The translations under genes were made by a program, and so were the position numbers. The notes under the pieces were generated by a model that searched no databases, had not been told where the DNA came from, and saw nothing but the letters and a program-made list of their open reading frames with translations. From NCBI RefSeq assembly GCF_011927795.1, contig NZ_JAATJJ010000001.1, positions 620,001 through 684,000 of the forward strand: DNA of 64,000 bases, given 5' to 3'. This document shows positions 53,611 to 63,508 of the stretch, in pieces. Within the stretch, counting starts at the first letter, position 1. Each line of letters begins with the position of its first letter. The stretch is from Saonia flava. Lineage in GTDB: Bacteria; Bacteroidota; Bacteroidia; Flavobacteriales; Flavobacteriaceae.

Positions 53611-54456
53611 TTACTTAGCTCCCCATTCTTTTAAAGAGTCTTTGTTCATTTTTACATAATCCATATTTCCAGCTTCTTCGGCCCCGGCCAAAGATTGTTT
53701 AGCGATAGCAATGGCTCCCTTTTTATCCCCTGCTTTTGCATAAATTAGGGATTGTTGCCTTAACTGCCAGTATGCTGGAGACTCATTCATTGACATGGCT
53801 TTATCTATCCATTCCTTTGCTTTGTTTATGTCCTTTCCTGCACTAAGATAATAGACAGCAGAAGCAAAATAGTCATTTGCACTTGGTCCTGTCATAGCCC
53901 TATCAATTCCAGCCATCACTGTGGCATCTGTAGGTACTTCAAAAGTAACACCCACATAAACATTTGCCCATAATATCCCAATTGCGGCTGAACCATCTGT
54001 AACATCATCGATTGTAATTGTAAAAGATTGTATATCTACTGGCATAGGTATCACCTGAGCAGTAGTTTTAGCAGCGACTTTACTATCGTCCCATTCTTGT
54101 GGAGCACCACCACCTTGATGCTCTGTATAGAAATAAACTTCCCATGAAGTAGCACTTGGTTTAGTGAAAATAGCATATGAGCCTGCTTTTAATGTTTGCC
54201 CATCAACAACAACATCATCACTAAAAGTAACCTTGGTTCTTGCATTGGCACCTGTACGCCATATAGCACCATAAGGAACTAAATCCCCAAAAATAGTTCT
54301 GCCACGCATGGCAGGTCTGGAATACTCTATAGTAACATCTGTTAATCCAACTTTTTGTTCCAATCTAGAAAACGGACTTGGGGCCGGTGTTTGTATTTGT
54401 GCTTCAATTGAAAAAGAAAGAGAAGCGATAAACATAAATAGAATTAATTTTTTCAT
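53611..54456 (-). CDS. DUF2911 exported protein
   Basis: 281 residues from ATG 54456; nine upstream codons in frame lack conservation. The signal peptide ends SIEAQ. DUF2911 is shown by VTIEYSRPAMRGRTIFGDLVPYGAIWRTGANARTKVTFSDDV and LKAGSYAIFTKPSATSWEVYFY. A C-terminal TPR-like part (INKAKEWIDKAMSMNESPAYWQLRQQSLIYAKAGDKKGAI) follows. Function is unknown. A minus-strand -7 box TAGTTTTG (54481-54488) supports the later start. Confidence 0.85.
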   Translation of the reverse strand: MKKLILFMFIASLSFSIEAQIQTPAPSPFSRLEQKVGLTDVTIEYSRPAMRGRTIFGDLVPYGAIWRTGANARTKVTFSDDVVVDGQTLKAGSYAIFTKPSATSWEVYFYTEHQGGGAPQEWDDSKVAAKTTAQVIPMPVDIQSFTITIDDVTDGSAAIGILWANVYVGVTFEVPTDATVMAGIDRAMTGPSANDYFASAVYYLSAGKDINKAKEWIDKAMSMNESPAYWQLRQQSLIYAKAGDKKGAIAIAKQSLAGAEEAGNMDYVKMNKDSLKEWGAK

Positions 54457-54536
54457 TTTAAATATGGTTTTGAGTTTTAACAAAACTAAAGATAAAGAAT
54501 TGGGCTATTTGTTAATAAATCCTTAAATAATAAACA

Positions 54537-55694
54537 TTAATTTCTTATAAATGCTTTTGAAACAACACCACTTTGTAGATAAAAAGTAAGGTAATATATA
54601 GCAGCTTCATAGTTGGACATATCAATGGGGGATACCAATATTTCATTCCCTTGTCTATGACTGATTATCTTTCCCAAACTGTTAAATATAGCTTGTCCAT
54701 AGACTTCATCATTGGTATTCAACTGGTAATGTAGTTCATTGGAGCCGTTGGCTTTATATAAAATCAATTTTTCTTGATTTTCTTCCTCCACTACAACCTC
54801 TTCCCCATCCTCTCCTTCTTCCTCAACGGGAATTTCAATTTCGTTTTCCTTCTTAAAAGAGAATAATTTAGCTTCTAATGTAATGGAAGGTGTATTGTTT
54901 ACAAATTTCTCTGATGAAATAAAAAAGTGGTTTTCATCTATTTGTGCTATACCCTCTATTTGTGCCAACCCAACATTTAAATTTACTTTGTCAACCTCAC
55001 TAAAAATAGATTCGTTGGATACATTGGCTGCAACTGCAATAAAGGGTGATAAGGTATGTGAATAGCCAATCATAAAAAGCTCTTTGGTTTCCCCGTTAAA
55101 GGTAGCTCCAGTGACCATGCCAGCTATAGGAAAGTCTCCTATGTTTTTAGCAAAATAGCTACCTGGTTCTTTCGGCATAGAATACGCTGATGTGCCCTTA
55201 CTTTCCCATTGCTTTGTAAGTACTACCAGCTCATTGTTCATGACTACCAAAGCCTCAGCATCCCAATCACTATTTTGAGTAGTAGAAAAGTTTATTTGGT
55301 CTTCATAAGAGAACAATATAATGTCGGCTGTAACATTAGTAGAGACACTATAATCAGATTTAGCAATCCTATAAACCTTTAAATCTTGTCTATCCCCAGT
55401 ATTATTTCCAAAATCCCCAACATAAATAAAATTTTCATCTTGGGAAATATCTTCCCAATCCACATTCTCAGCATTCGAAATGGTGATTGTTCTGGTAATG
55501 CTCATTGTTAGTGTATCAATTTCAAATAATTGAGCTGTGTTCCCAGAATCATTATGAGTTATAAGCTTTCCCTTATAGAATAACAAACCTGAACTTTCGT
55601 ATACATCCATCGGCAAATTGCCCATCTCTGACATATTTTCTTGGGAAAACAGTCCTAAAGTCCATAAAAAAAGTAAAAAAACTATGTTTTTCAT
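54537..55694 (-). CDS. Secreted beta-propeller-like protein with T9SS-like C-terminal tail
   Basis: 385 residues from ATG 55694, with a signal peptide (about 3-18, ending LFSQ). The body has repeated beta strands with an aspartate-rich pattern: SSGLLFYKGKLITHNDSGNTAQLFEID, NVDWEDISQDENFIYVGDFGNNTGDRQDLKVYR, DWDAEALVVMNNELVVLTKQW, as in secreted propellers of the SdiA-regulated type. An acidic linker (EEEGEDGEEVVVEEE) precedes a final domain ending IDMSNYEAAIYYLTFYLQSG then VVSKAFIRN, which resembles a type IX secretion sorting domain. Confidence 0.75.
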   Translation of the reverse strand: MKNIVFLLFLWTLGLFSQENMSEMGNLPMDVYESSGLLFYKGKLITHNDSGNTAQLFEIDTLTMSITRTITISNAENVDWEDISQDENFIYVGDFGNNTGDRQDLKVYRIAKSDYSVSTNVTADIILFSYEDQINFSTTQNSDWDAEALVVMNNELVVLTKQWESKGTSAYSMPKEPGSYFAKNIGDFPIAGMVTGATFNGETKELFMIGYSHTLSPFIAVAANVSNESIFSEVDKVNLNVGLAQIEGIAQIDENHFFISSEKFVNNTPSITLEAKLFSFKKENEIEIPVEEEGEDGEEVVVEEENQEKLILYKANGSNELHYQLNTNDEVYGQAIFNSLGKIISHRQGNEILVSPIDMSNYEAAIYYLTFYLQSGVVSKAFIRN

Positions 55695-55881
55695 TGTATA
55701 AATCCAGAAAAGATTGATAAAATACAAAATAGAATCTTTCCCTAATAAAATAATAGTCAATGAGTTCTCTTTTAACGGTACAACTAATAAGATTCCAGCT
55801 AGTAGTCTTTATCTATCCCCTTGGTTCTTTTGAGTAAAAAACGTACTTTCAATAAATAATACTCTAGCTAATTTGAATAAT

Positions 55882-57321
55882 ATGAAAACCAAAAAAAACC
55901 TCTTATTGGGCACCCTTCTCCTTTTGTCAGCAACCATTTCTTATGGTCAAAAATTGAATGCCAATAAAAAAGCGGTTATGTCCGCAGTAGAAAACCACAA
56001 AACGGAACTCATTAAAATAAGTGATTCCATATGGTCATTGGCAGAAACGGCATTTGAAGAACACCAATCATCAGAAATATTGGCAAATTACGCAGAAAAA
56101 AACGGCTTTATTGTGGAAAGGGGTGTTGCTGGCATGCCAACCGCTTTTGTTGCTACTTATGGAACTGGAAGTCCCGTTATAAGTGTCCTAGGAGAATTTG
56201 ATGCATTACCTGGCATTTCACAGAAAGCGGAGCCCACAAAAAACCCACTTGTTGAAGGTGCTGCTGGTCATGGATGTGGACATAATCTTTTTGGCGCAGC
56301 CAGTTTAGGCTCTGCAATAGCCATTAAGGAGCAAATTGAAAAGGGAAAGCTTAAAGGCACTATAAAATTCTTTGGAACACCTTCCGAGGAAAAATTCTTT
56401 GGGAAAATTTGGATGGTTCGAGAGGGCCTATGGGACGGTGTAGATGTGAATCTTAGTTGGCATCCTTCAGCTGCAACAGAAGCGGATGTACAGAGTTCTT
56501 TAGCATTAGTGGATTTTAAAGTGGAATTTTTTGGTCAAGCAGCACATGCCTCCGCAGACCCATGGAACGGACGTAGCGCTTCTGATGCGTTAGAACTTTA
56601 CACCACAGGAATAAATTATTACAGAGAACATATAAAACCCACTGTTCGTATTCACTACCATATTCAAGATGGTGGTCAAGTGGTAAATGTTGTTCCTGAT
56701 TATTCCAAATTATGGGTGAGAGTTCGTGACACTAAAAGAAGTGGAATGATGCCTGTTTATGAACAAGTTAAAAAAATGGCCGAAGGGGCGGCAATTATGG
56801 CCAACGTAGACTATGAAATTTCATTGATTTCTGGTATATACGAAGTCTTGGTTAATCGTGCAGGAGGGGAAATCATGCAAAATAATTTAGAATTACTTGG
56901 AGAGATAACCTATACAGATGAAGAAATTGCGTTTGGCAAAAAAATACAGGAAGTTACAGGAAAGCCACAAGTAGGAATGGACAGTAAAATTTCCCCTTTG
57001 GAAGAAACAAAAGAACATCCCGGTGGTGGATCTACAGATGTTGGTGATGTAAGTTGGAATGTTGCCAATATTAATCTTGGTGTTACTACCGCTCCCAAAG
57101 ATACTCCATGGCACTCATGGGCAGTGGTCGCTTGTGGGGGAATGAGCATAGGCCACAAAGGAATGATTTATTCTGCCAAGGCCATGAGTATGACCATGGT
57201 TGATTTATTTGAAAATCCGAAAATGGTACAAAAGGTAAAAGATGAGTATATAAAAAGAAAAGGGAATGAAGTTTATGAAGCTATTGTACCAGATGGCCCT
57301 CCACCTATAGGCACAAACTAA
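55882..57321 (+). CDS. Exported M20-family amidohydrolase (AbgB-like)
   Basis: 479 residues from ATG 55882; TTG 55873 is rejected. The signal peptide ends ISYGQ. M20 motifs are VLGEFDALPG, GHGCGHNLFGAA (metal-binding Cys/His), TIKFFGTPSEEKFFGK, and the dimerisation domain FKVEFFGQAAHASADPWNGRSASDA. The late KEHPGGGSTDVGDVSWN is also typical. Substrates may be N-acyl amino acids or p-aminobenzoyl-glutamate-like amides. Its export makes peptide or amide scavenging likely. Confidence 0.9.
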   Translation: MKTKKNLLLGTLLLLSATISYGQKLNANKKAVMSAVENHKTELIKISDSIWSLAETAFEEHQSSEILANYAEKNGFIVERGVAGMPTAFVATYGTGSPVISVLGEFDALPGISQKAEPTKNPLVEGAAGHGCGHNLFGAASLGSAIAIKEQIEKGKLKGTIKFFGTPSEEKFFGKIWMVREGLWDGVDVNLSWHPSAATEADVQSSLALVDFKVEFFGQAAHASADPWNGRSASDALELYTTGINYYREHIKPTVRIHYHIQDGGQVVNVVPDYSKLWVRVRDTKRSGMMPVYEQVKKMAEGAAIMANVDYEISLISGIYEVLVNRAGGEIMQNNLELLGEITYTDEEIAFGKKIQEVTGKPQVGMDSKISPLEETKEHPGGGSTDVGDVSWNVANINLGVTTAPKDTPWHSWAVVACGGMSIGHKGMIYSAKAMSMTMVDLFENPKMVQKVKDEYIKRKGNEVYEAIVPDGPPPIGTN

Positions 57322-57348
57322 CACTCACCCCTATTATCATTTTCAGAA

Positions 57349-57795
57349 TTGAACCGGTTGCATATAAGACACCATAGTATTAGAACCATTCCCTATTTCA
57401 AAACATGGAGCATTCGTCACCGAGTAATGTGGCCGGAACAATCACTTGACTTTGTTAAGTTACCCGATGATGAGAATGGAACCCATTTTGGATTTTTTAT
57501 AAATGACAAATTGGTTTCCGTTGTATCCTTGTTCATAAACCTAAGTACAAATGAGGCTCAATTTAGAAAACTAGCAACAGAAATTAATGAACAAGGAAAT
57601 GGTTACGGAACAAAACTATTGTCACACCTCCTAGAATATACAGTGCAGCAAAAAATAGAAAGAGTATGGTGCAATGCCAGATTAAATAAAACCTCTTTCT
57701 ATGAAAAATTTGGTATGGTCGCTACCCAAGAAAAATATATAAAAGAAGGAGTTACGTTTGTTATAATGGAAAAAACAACGTCTAGCTTAGCTTAA
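57349..57795 (+). CDS. GNAT-family acetyltransferase
   Basis: 148 residues. The start appears to be TTG 57349, since the first ATG would remove the first strands. GNAT features are FGFFINDKLVSVVSLFI, QFRKLATEINEQGNGYGTKLLSHLLEYT (acetyl-CoA loop QGNGYGTKL), and WCNARLNKTSFYEKFGMVAT. The substrate is unknown. It is 27 bases downstream of the M20 gene. Confidence 0.85.
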   Translation: MNRLHIRHHSIRTIPYFKTWSIRHRVMWPEQSLDFVKLPDDENGTHFGFFINDKLVSVVSLFINLSTNEAQFRKLATEINEQGNGYGTKLLSHLLEYTVQQKIERVWCNARLNKTSFYEKFGMVATQEKYIKEGVTFVIMEKTTSSLA

Positions 57796-57835
57796 GCTAC
57801 TTATAAATTCATTTTTTGTTTAACTTTTATATTTT

Positions 57836-57863
57836 TTTGTTAAACATAATTAAAGTAGTTTTG
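57836..57863 (+). promoter_or_regulatory. Promoter of the SRPBCC-SDR-photolyase-pirin cluster
   Basis: TTTG (57836-57839) and TAGTTTTG (57856-57863) match the -33 and -7 boxes of Bacteroidota, with 16 bases between against the usual 19. The ATG follows 15 bases later. Confidence 0.5.
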
Positions 57864-57878
57864 TAGAAACAAAATTAC

Positions 57879-58376
57879 ATGAAGTTATATCAACTTAAGG
57901 CTTCTCAAGCATTGCCTATTACCATAGATAGAGCCTGGAAATTTATTTCCAATCCTAAAAATTTAAAAATAATAACTCCTGACCATATGGGGTTTAACAT
58001 AATTTCGGGAATGGAAAGACCCATGTTCCCCGGCCAAATAATTCAATACAAGGTGTCTCCCTTCAAGGGTTATACCACTAAATGGGTTACGGAAATTACA
58101 CATGTAAAAGAAGGGACCTATTTTGTTGATGAGCAACGCTTTGGTCCTTATGCGCTATGGCACCATAAACACTTCTTAAATCCCGTAGAGGGAGGCACCT
58201 TAATGGAGGACGTTATTGATTATAAGATTCCGTTTGGTATAATAGGCCAATTGGCCCATCCGTTACTGGTAAAAAAACAACTTTTAGAAATTTTCAATTA
58301 TAGGGAGCAAAAATTACAGGCCCTTTTTGGAAAGATTGAAGGATGTTCAACAGAATTAAAATTGACATCAAATTAG
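57879..58376 (+). CDS. SRPBCC ligand-binding protein (CPBP-like, photolyase-linked)
   Basis: 165 residues: LPITIDRAWKFISNPKNLKIITPDHMGFNI, MFPGQIIQYKVSPFKGYTTKWVTEITHV, FVDEQRFGPYALWHHKHFLNPVEGGTLMEDVIDYKIPFG, then a C-terminal helix with YREQKLQALFG. This SRPBCC subgroup is often labelled 'cell division inhibitor' without good evidence and often accompanies photolyase genes. It starts a same-strand cluster with the SDR, photolyase and pirin genes. Confidence 0.85.
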   Translation: MKLYQLKASQALPITIDRAWKFISNPKNLKIITPDHMGFNIISGMERPMFPGQIIQYKVSPFKGYTTKWVTEITHVKEGTYFVDEQRFGPYALWHHKHFLNPVEGGTLMEDVIDYKIPFGIIGQLAHPLLVKKQLLEIFNYREQKLQALFGKIEGCSTELKLTSN

Positions 58377-58388
58377 AATAGAAATACT

Positions 58389-59081
58389 ATGAAAAAGAAT
58401 ATTTTAATGATTGGTGGTAGCTGTGGTATTGGAAATACAATTGCCAAAATTTTAATGATAGACTATCAACTTTATGTGGCATCTAGAACACAAAAGGGCT
58501 TAGAAAACATTGATGCTCAACATATCCTTTTTGATGCTACAAAGGATTCCTTAGACAAATCATTGCTGCCAGAGGACTTACATGGGTTCATTTTTTGCCC
58601 AGGAAGCATTAACCTTAAACCCTTTAAAATGATGTCTATGGATATATTTAAAGATGATATGGAACTAAATTTCTTTAGTTTGGTGAACACTGTAAAAGAA
58701 ATTATGCCTATCATGCAAGAAGGAAGTAGTATGATATTCTTTAGTACGGTGGCCGTGAGTGTTGGAATGCCATTTCATACCAGCGTAGCTGGAAGTAAAG
58801 GGGCAATAGAAGGTTTTGCAAAATCTTTGGCCGCAGAATATGCCCCAAAAATACGTGTTAATGTTATAGCACCTTCCTTAGTGGATACTCCATTGTCCAG
58901 CCGATTATTAAGTAATGAAAAAAAGAGAGAAATGATGGCCCTGAGACATCCATTGAAACGGATAGGTGAAAAAACTGATATTGCAAACGCAGCAGAATTT
59001 TTGATAAGTGATAAAAGTTCGTGGATGACTGGGCAAGTTATTGGTGTTGATGGCGGAATTTCTACCATAAAAACTAATTAA
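58389..59081 (+). CDS. SDR-family protein lacking the catalytic tyrosine
   Basis: 230 residues with the Rossmann motif MIGGSCGIGNTIAKIL and the catalytic-type Ser119 in FFSTVAVSVGMPFH. The usual YxxxK is TSVAGSKGA, so Val133 replaces Tyr while Lys137 remains. The C-terminal PLKRIGEKTDIANAAEFLISDKSSWMTGQVIGVDGG is classic SDR. Catalysis by the normal mechanism looks impaired, so it may bind cofactor or use another residue. It is 12 bases from each neighbour, in the photolyase cluster. Confidence 0.85.
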   Translation: MKKNILMIGGSCGIGNTIAKILMIDYQLYVASRTQKGLENIDAQHILFDATKDSLDKSLLPEDLHGFIFCPGSINLKPFKMMSMDIFKDDMELNFFSLVNTVKEIMPIMQEGSSMIFFSTVAVSVGMPFHTSVAGSKGAIEGFAKSLAAEYAPKIRVNVIAPSLVDTPLSSRLLSNEKKREMMALRHPLKRIGEKTDIANAAEFLISDKSSWMTGQVIGVDGGISTIKTN

Positions 59082-59093
59082 GCAAAATTCTTC

Positions 59094-60398
59094 ATGGGAA
59101 AACTATCTATTTTTTGGTTTAGAAGGGATTTACGCTTAGATGACAATACAGGGTTACTGGCTGCGCTTAAAGGGGGGGTACCCATCATGCCCATTTTTAT
59201 ATTTGATTCAGAAATCCTTGATGCTCTTCCACAAGATGACCCGCGTATTTCCTTTATTTATAAGGCATTACAAAAAATCAATAATGAGCTTAGAAATACC
59301 CATGGAAGTTCATTAGCTATGTTTAAGGGAAAGCCTACGGATATATTTCTTAAGCTAATTAAAACTCATGAAATAAGTACCGTATATACAAACCACGATT
59401 ATGAACCCTACGCCATAAAAAGGGATACCACTCTAATGGATATGCTTAAAAAAAACGGCACTGTCCTTAAAACATATAAAGACCAAGTAATATTTGAAAG
59501 AAATGAGATTGTAAAGGATGATGGAAATCCTTACGTAGTCTATACACCGTTTATGAGAAGGTGGAAACAAAAATTCAATCCGGAACAACATCTAAACATC
59601 CAAAATACCCTTCCCTATTTAAACAATTTTGTTAAGAACAAAGAACTTCCAAACCTTACTCTTTTGGATATTGGTTTTAAACAATCAAGTATAGTAGTTC
59701 CTGAATACAATGTTTCCCCAAACTTGATTGGAAACTATGAAAAAACAAGAAATATTCCTTCAATAAACGGCACTTCCAAATTAGGACCTTATTTAAGATT
59801 TGGAACCGTATCCATTAGAAAAATATTAAAAAAAGCCATTATAGAAAAAAATGAGACTTTTTGGAATGAGCTGATATGGAGAGAATTCTTTATGCAAATA
59901 TTATGGCACTTTCCATATACCCTTAATGAGGCATTCAAGAAAAAATATAATTATATTAAATGGAGAAACAATGAAGAAGAATTTGAAAAATGGAAAAATG
60001 GCCAAACGGGGTATCCTTTTATAGATTCAGGAATGAGGGAATTAAACAAAACTGGTTTCATGCACAATAGGGTACGCATGCTAACCGCTAGTTTTTTGTG
60101 CAAGCACCTATTGATTGATTGGCGTTGGGGTGAAGCATATTTTGCAGAAAAATTAGTTGATTATGAAATGGCAAGTAATGTAGGTAATTGGCAATGGGCA
60201 GCAGGTAGCGGTGTGGATGCAGCACCCTATTTCCGAATTTTCAATCCTATCACACAAGTCGATAAATTTGACAAAGACAAAAAATACATTCAGAAATGGG
60301 TTCCAGAATTACAGGAACTATCATACCCATCTAGAATGGTAGACCATAAATTGGCAAGAGAACGCTGTCTTACAGCTTACAAAAAAGCATTGGTATAA
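59094..60398 (+). CDS. phrB: Deoxyribodipyrimidine photolyase (class I)
   Basis: 434 residues. The N-terminal alpha/beta domain starts IFWFRRDLRLDDNTGLLAAL. The C-terminal FAD domain has TSKLGPYLRFGTVSIRKI, FWNELIWREFFMQILWHFP, GYPFIDSGMRELNKTGFMHNRVRMLTASFL, DWRWGEAYFAEKLVDYEMASNVGNWQWAAGSG and DAAPYFRIFNP. It repairs cyclobutane pyrimidine dimers with blue light; a cryptochrome is not excluded. It is 12 bases after the SDR gene. Confidence 0.93.
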   Translation: MGKLSIFWFRRDLRLDDNTGLLAALKGGVPIMPIFIFDSEILDALPQDDPRISFIYKALQKINNELRNTHGSSLAMFKGKPTDIFLKLIKTHEISTVYTNHDYEPYAIKRDTTLMDMLKKNGTVLKTYKDQVIFERNEIVKDDGNPYVVYTPFMRRWKQKFNPEQHLNIQNTLPYLNNFVKNKELPNLTLLDIGFKQSSIVVPEYNVSPNLIGNYEKTRNIPSINGTSKLGPYLRFGTVSIRKILKKAIIEKNETFWNELIWREFFMQILWHFPYTLNEAFKKKYNYIKWRNNEEEFEKWKNGQTGYPFIDSGMRELNKTGFMHNRVRMLTASFLCKHLLIDWRWGEAYFAEKLVDYEMASNVGNWQWAAGSGVDAAPYFRIFNPITQVDKFDKDKKYIQKWVPELQELSYPSRMVDHKLARERCLTAYKKALV

Positions 60399-60444
60399 GG
60401 ATTTAATACAAATAAAATCTAATTTTATATAAAACGTAAATACA

Positions 60445-61443
60445 ATGGGCTCTCAGATAAAAAATATATTCCCCCTTGGTTTTCCTTGGCGAACCCAAGA
60501 CCCTTTCCTGTTTTGTGTATATCATTTGGACCTCTACCCGAAGGGTAATGAAGAAATGGGCCCGGCTGAATCTTTGGATGGTCGCCCTTTAGGGAATGAC
60601 TTTGTTGGGAAAGATGGTTGGCGTATGTATCACGGACAAACGGTGCCCGGTTTTCCTGCACATCCACATAGAGGTTTTGAAACCATAACCATAGTAAACA
60701 AGGGATATTGTGACCATTCTGACTCACTTGGTGCGGCAGGCAGGTTTGGTGATGGAGATGTGCAATGGATGACTGCCGGTGCTGGTGTTCAACATTCTGA
60801 AATGTTTCCTTTACTTAAAACGGAGGAAGAAAATCCATTAGAGCTTTTTCAGATATGGCTCAACCTGCCCAAGGCAAACAAGTTTGTTGACCCGCATTTT
60901 AAAATGCTTTGGCACGAAGACATCCCCTTTGTCCAAAAAAAAGGTGTAAAAATCAAAATAATCTCTGGAGATTATTTTAATACAAAAGCACCCTTGCCAG
61001 CGCCAAATTCATGGGCATCAAATCCGGAAAATGAAGTGGCAATATGGAATATTTATATGGAACCCAATGCGAAATTGGAATTACCCATGACCGCAGCTGA
61101 AGTCAATAGAACTCTTTATTACTATAAAGGAAACAATGTAACTATTGGAAATGAAAAATTAACCCCTAATCACGGGGCAGAACTAGATTCTCAAACTAAA
61201 ACTACTCTAGTCAATGGAGATAAGGCATCCCATTTTTTGGTACTACAAGGAAACCCTATTAATGAACCTGTAGTGAAATATGGTCCCTTTGTAATGAATA
61301 CTGAAGAAGAAATTCAACAATCCATGCAGCAATACAGATTAACCCAATACGGTGGATGGCCTTGGCAGCATTCGGACAATGTTCACCCTAAGAAAAAAGG
61401 AAGGTTTGCGAAATATCCAGATGGAACCCTGGTAGAAAAGTAA
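60445..61443 (+). CDS. Pirin-family protein
   Basis: 332 residues, two cupin domains. The N-terminal iron site is [14 protein letters not shown] and [17 protein letters not shown] (three His and one Glu). [24 protein letters not shown] follows. Pirins are Fe proteins; some are quercetinases or redox-sensitive binding partners. It follows the photolyase gene by 46 bases and converges with murA, with only five bases between stops. Confidence 0.9.
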   Translation: MGSQIKNIFPLGFPWRTQDPFLFCVYHLDLYPKGNEEMGPAESLDGRPLGNDFVGKDGWRMYHGQTVPGFPAHPHRGFETITIVNKGYCDHSDSLGAAGRFGDGDVQWMTAGAGVQHSEMFPLLKTEEENPLELFQIWLNLPKANKFVDPHFKMLWHEDIPFVQKKGVKIKIISGDYFNTKAPLPAPNSWASNPENEVAIWNIYMEPNAKLELPMTAAEVNRTLYYYKGNNVTIGNEKLTPNHGAELDSQTKTTLVNGDKASHFLVLQGNPINEPVVKYGPFVMNTEEEIQQSMQQYRLTQYGGWPWQHSDNVHPKKKGRFAKYPDGTLVEK

Positions 61444-61448
61444 ATAAA

Positions 61449-62759
61449 TTAACTTACCCTATCAATTTTTGCTCCAATTGCACGTAACCTAGTATCTATA
61501 TCCTCGTAACCTCTATCAATTTGTTCAATATTATGAATGATGGATGTTCCTTTTGCAGACAATGCCGCTATTAAAAGAGACACTCCAGCTCTAATATCAG
61601 GAGATACCATTGTGGTTGCTTTTAAAGTGGATTTAAAATCATGCCCCATAACAGTTGCCCTATGAGGGTCGCACAAAATAATCTTTGCTCCCATATCTAT
61701 GAGCTTATCCACAAAGAACAATCTACTTTCAAACATTTTTTGATGAATAAGAACTTCACCTTTAGCCTGAGTGGAAACCACTAGTATAATGCTCAATAAA
61801 TCTGGTGTAAGTCCCGGCCAAGGAGCATCCGCTATAGTTAAAATAGATCCGTCTATATAGTTTTGAATTTCATATCCATTTTTGTGTTCTGGAATAAAAA
61901 TATCATCTCCCTTTCTTTCCAATGTTATACCAAGCTTTCTAAATACAGCAGGTATTTGCCCCAAATCATCCCAGCTTACATTCTTAATTGTAAGTTCACT
62001 TCTGGTCATTGCAGCCAATCCAATCCAACTTCCTATCTCAATCATATCGGGCAGCATGGTATGCTCGGTACCTCCAAGAACATCAACCCCCTCAATAACC
62101 AATAAATTGGAACCAATTCCAGAAATCTTGGCTCCCATTCTGTTTAACATTTTACAAAGTTGCTGTAAATAGGGTTCACATGCAGCATTATAAATAGTGG
62201 TTGTACCCTCCGCTAGAACGGCCGCCATAACTATATTGGCCGTGCCCGTAACAGAAGCTTCATCTAAAAGCATGTAAGCTCCTTTTAGCTTTTTAGCCTC
62301 AACCCCATAAAAATGCTCTTCTTTGTTGTAACGAAATTTGGCCCCAAGATTAATAAACCCTTCAAAATGAGTATCCAATCTTCTCCTTCCAATTTTATCC
62401 CCTCCTGGTTTGGGTATATATCCTTTTCCAAAACGAGCCAAAAGTGGCCCTACCAACATAATAGAACCTCTAAGTCCTCTACCATCTTGTTTAAACTGGT
62501 CGGATTGTAAATAGTCCAAATTAACATCATCGGCCTTAAAAGTATAGGAGCCTTTGCCTTTTTTTTGAATCTTCACCCCCAAATCTTCCAGTAAAGCAAT
62601 AAGTTTATTAACATCCACTATATTGGGAATGTTATTTATTGTAACTTTTTCTGAAGTAAGTAATACAGCGCAAAGAATTTGTAACGCTTCATTTTTGGCA
62701 CCTTGTGGGGTAATCTCACCATGAAGTTTGTGCCCACCCTCTATTTTAAATGTTCCCAT
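61449..62759 (-). CDS. murA: UDP-GlcNAc enolpyruvyl transferase MurA (fosfomycin-insensitive type)
   Basis: 436 residues, full length. Motifs are PQGAKNEALQILCAVLLTSEKV, LRGSIMLVGPLLARFG, the active-site loop KPGGDKIGRRRLDTHFEGFINLGA, DEASVTGTANIVMAAVLAEGTT, and ADAPWPGLTPDLLS. The loop Cys that fosfomycin alkylates (Cys115 in E. coli) is Asp121 here, a change known to give intrinsic fosfomycin resistance. It catalyses the first committed peptidoglycan step. It lies 13 bases after the DUF4290 gene. Confidence 0.95.
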   Translation of the reverse strand: MGTFKIEGGHKLHGEITPQGAKNEALQILCAVLLTSEKVTINNIPNIVDVNKLIALLEDLGVKIQKKGKGSYTFKADDVNLDYLQSDQFKQDGRGLRGSIMLVGPLLARFGKGYIPKPGGDKIGRRRLDTHFEGFINLGAKFRYNKEEHFYGVEAKKLKGAYMLLDEASVTGTANIVMAAVLAEGTTTIYNAACEPYLQQLCKMLNRMGAKISGIGSNLLVIEGVDVLGGTEHTMLPDMIEIGSWIGLAAMTRSELTIKNVSWDDLGQIPAVFRKLGITLERKGDDIFIPEHKNGYEIQNYIDGSILTIADAPWPGLTPDLLSIILVVSTQAKGEVLIHQKMFESRLFFVDKLIDMGAKIILCDPHRATVMGHDFKSTLKATTMVSPDIRAGVSLLIAALSAKGTSIIHNIEQIDRGYEDIDTRLRAIGAKIDRVS

Positions 62760-62772
62760 TTATGGAAGATAG

Positions 62773-63426
62773 TTAATATCGTTTTTTACCTCTGTTGTTT
62801 CTCTGGTTCTTTTTCCCTCCCGTATTTCTACTATTGGATTTACTGGATATATTTTTTAGAAATAGGGAACTATCGGTAAGTGTTATATCGGCCGAAGCCA
62901 AATCAATTTGACCGTCACTTAATTCCAATAAATGTTTAAAAATCACATAATCTTCAACCGTGTCCTTGTTCCAATTTAAATAGCACTTTTTCATATGGTT
63001 GGCAATAGCATACTCTAAACCCTCTCTCATATCACCTTTTTCCCAGCTAATGGCAACATCAATCATTCTTTTGATATTGTTACCATAGAAACGATATTTT
63101 GGGAAATTCTGCGGATATTCTAAAGGCTCCGGTCTTTCTTGCAACATTTCCTTTGTGGTAATAGGGAAAGGAGAGTCCACATCCAATTTAAAATCGGACA
63201 TTATGAAAAGTTGATCCCATAATTTATGCTGAAAATCAGGAACATCCCTTAAATGTGGTTGTAGGTTACCCATTACACTAATAATGGACTGGGCCACCTT
63301 ATTTCTTTCATCTCTATCTGCTATGGAAACGGCATGGTCCACCATTTTCTGAAAATGACGACCGTATTCTGGAATAATGAGCTGTGAGCGCTCAGTATTA
63401 TATTCTAAATTTTCTACTAAGTTCAA
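62773..63426 (-). CDS. DUF4290 protein
   Basis: 217 residues, cytoplasmic, helical: LEYNTERSQLIIPEYGRHFQKMVDHAVSI, GNLQPHLRDVPDFQHKLWDQLFIM, PKYRFYGNNIKRMIDVAISW, and a basic tail with GGKKNQRNNRGKK. The family is common in Bacteroidota, usually next to murA as here, and of unknown function. The basic tail suggests nucleic-acid or ribosome contact, by composition only. Confidence 0.88.
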   Translation of the reverse strand: MNLVENLEYNTERSQLIIPEYGRHFQKMVDHAVSIADRDERNKVAQSIISVMGNLQPHLRDVPDFQHKLWDQLFIMSDFKLDVDSPFPITTKEMLQERPEPLEYPQNFPKYRFYGNNIKRMIDVAISWEKGDMREGLEYAIANHMKKCYLNWNKDTVEDYVIFKHLLELSDGQIDLASADITLTDSSLFLKNISSKSNSRNTGGKKNQRNNRGKKRY

Positions 63427-63508
63427 ATTGATTTTTTTGATTAAAATGTACTATGGAAGTGTTCTAATAACGTCTGCAAATTAACAAAATTATGCCACAA
63501 ATACTATT

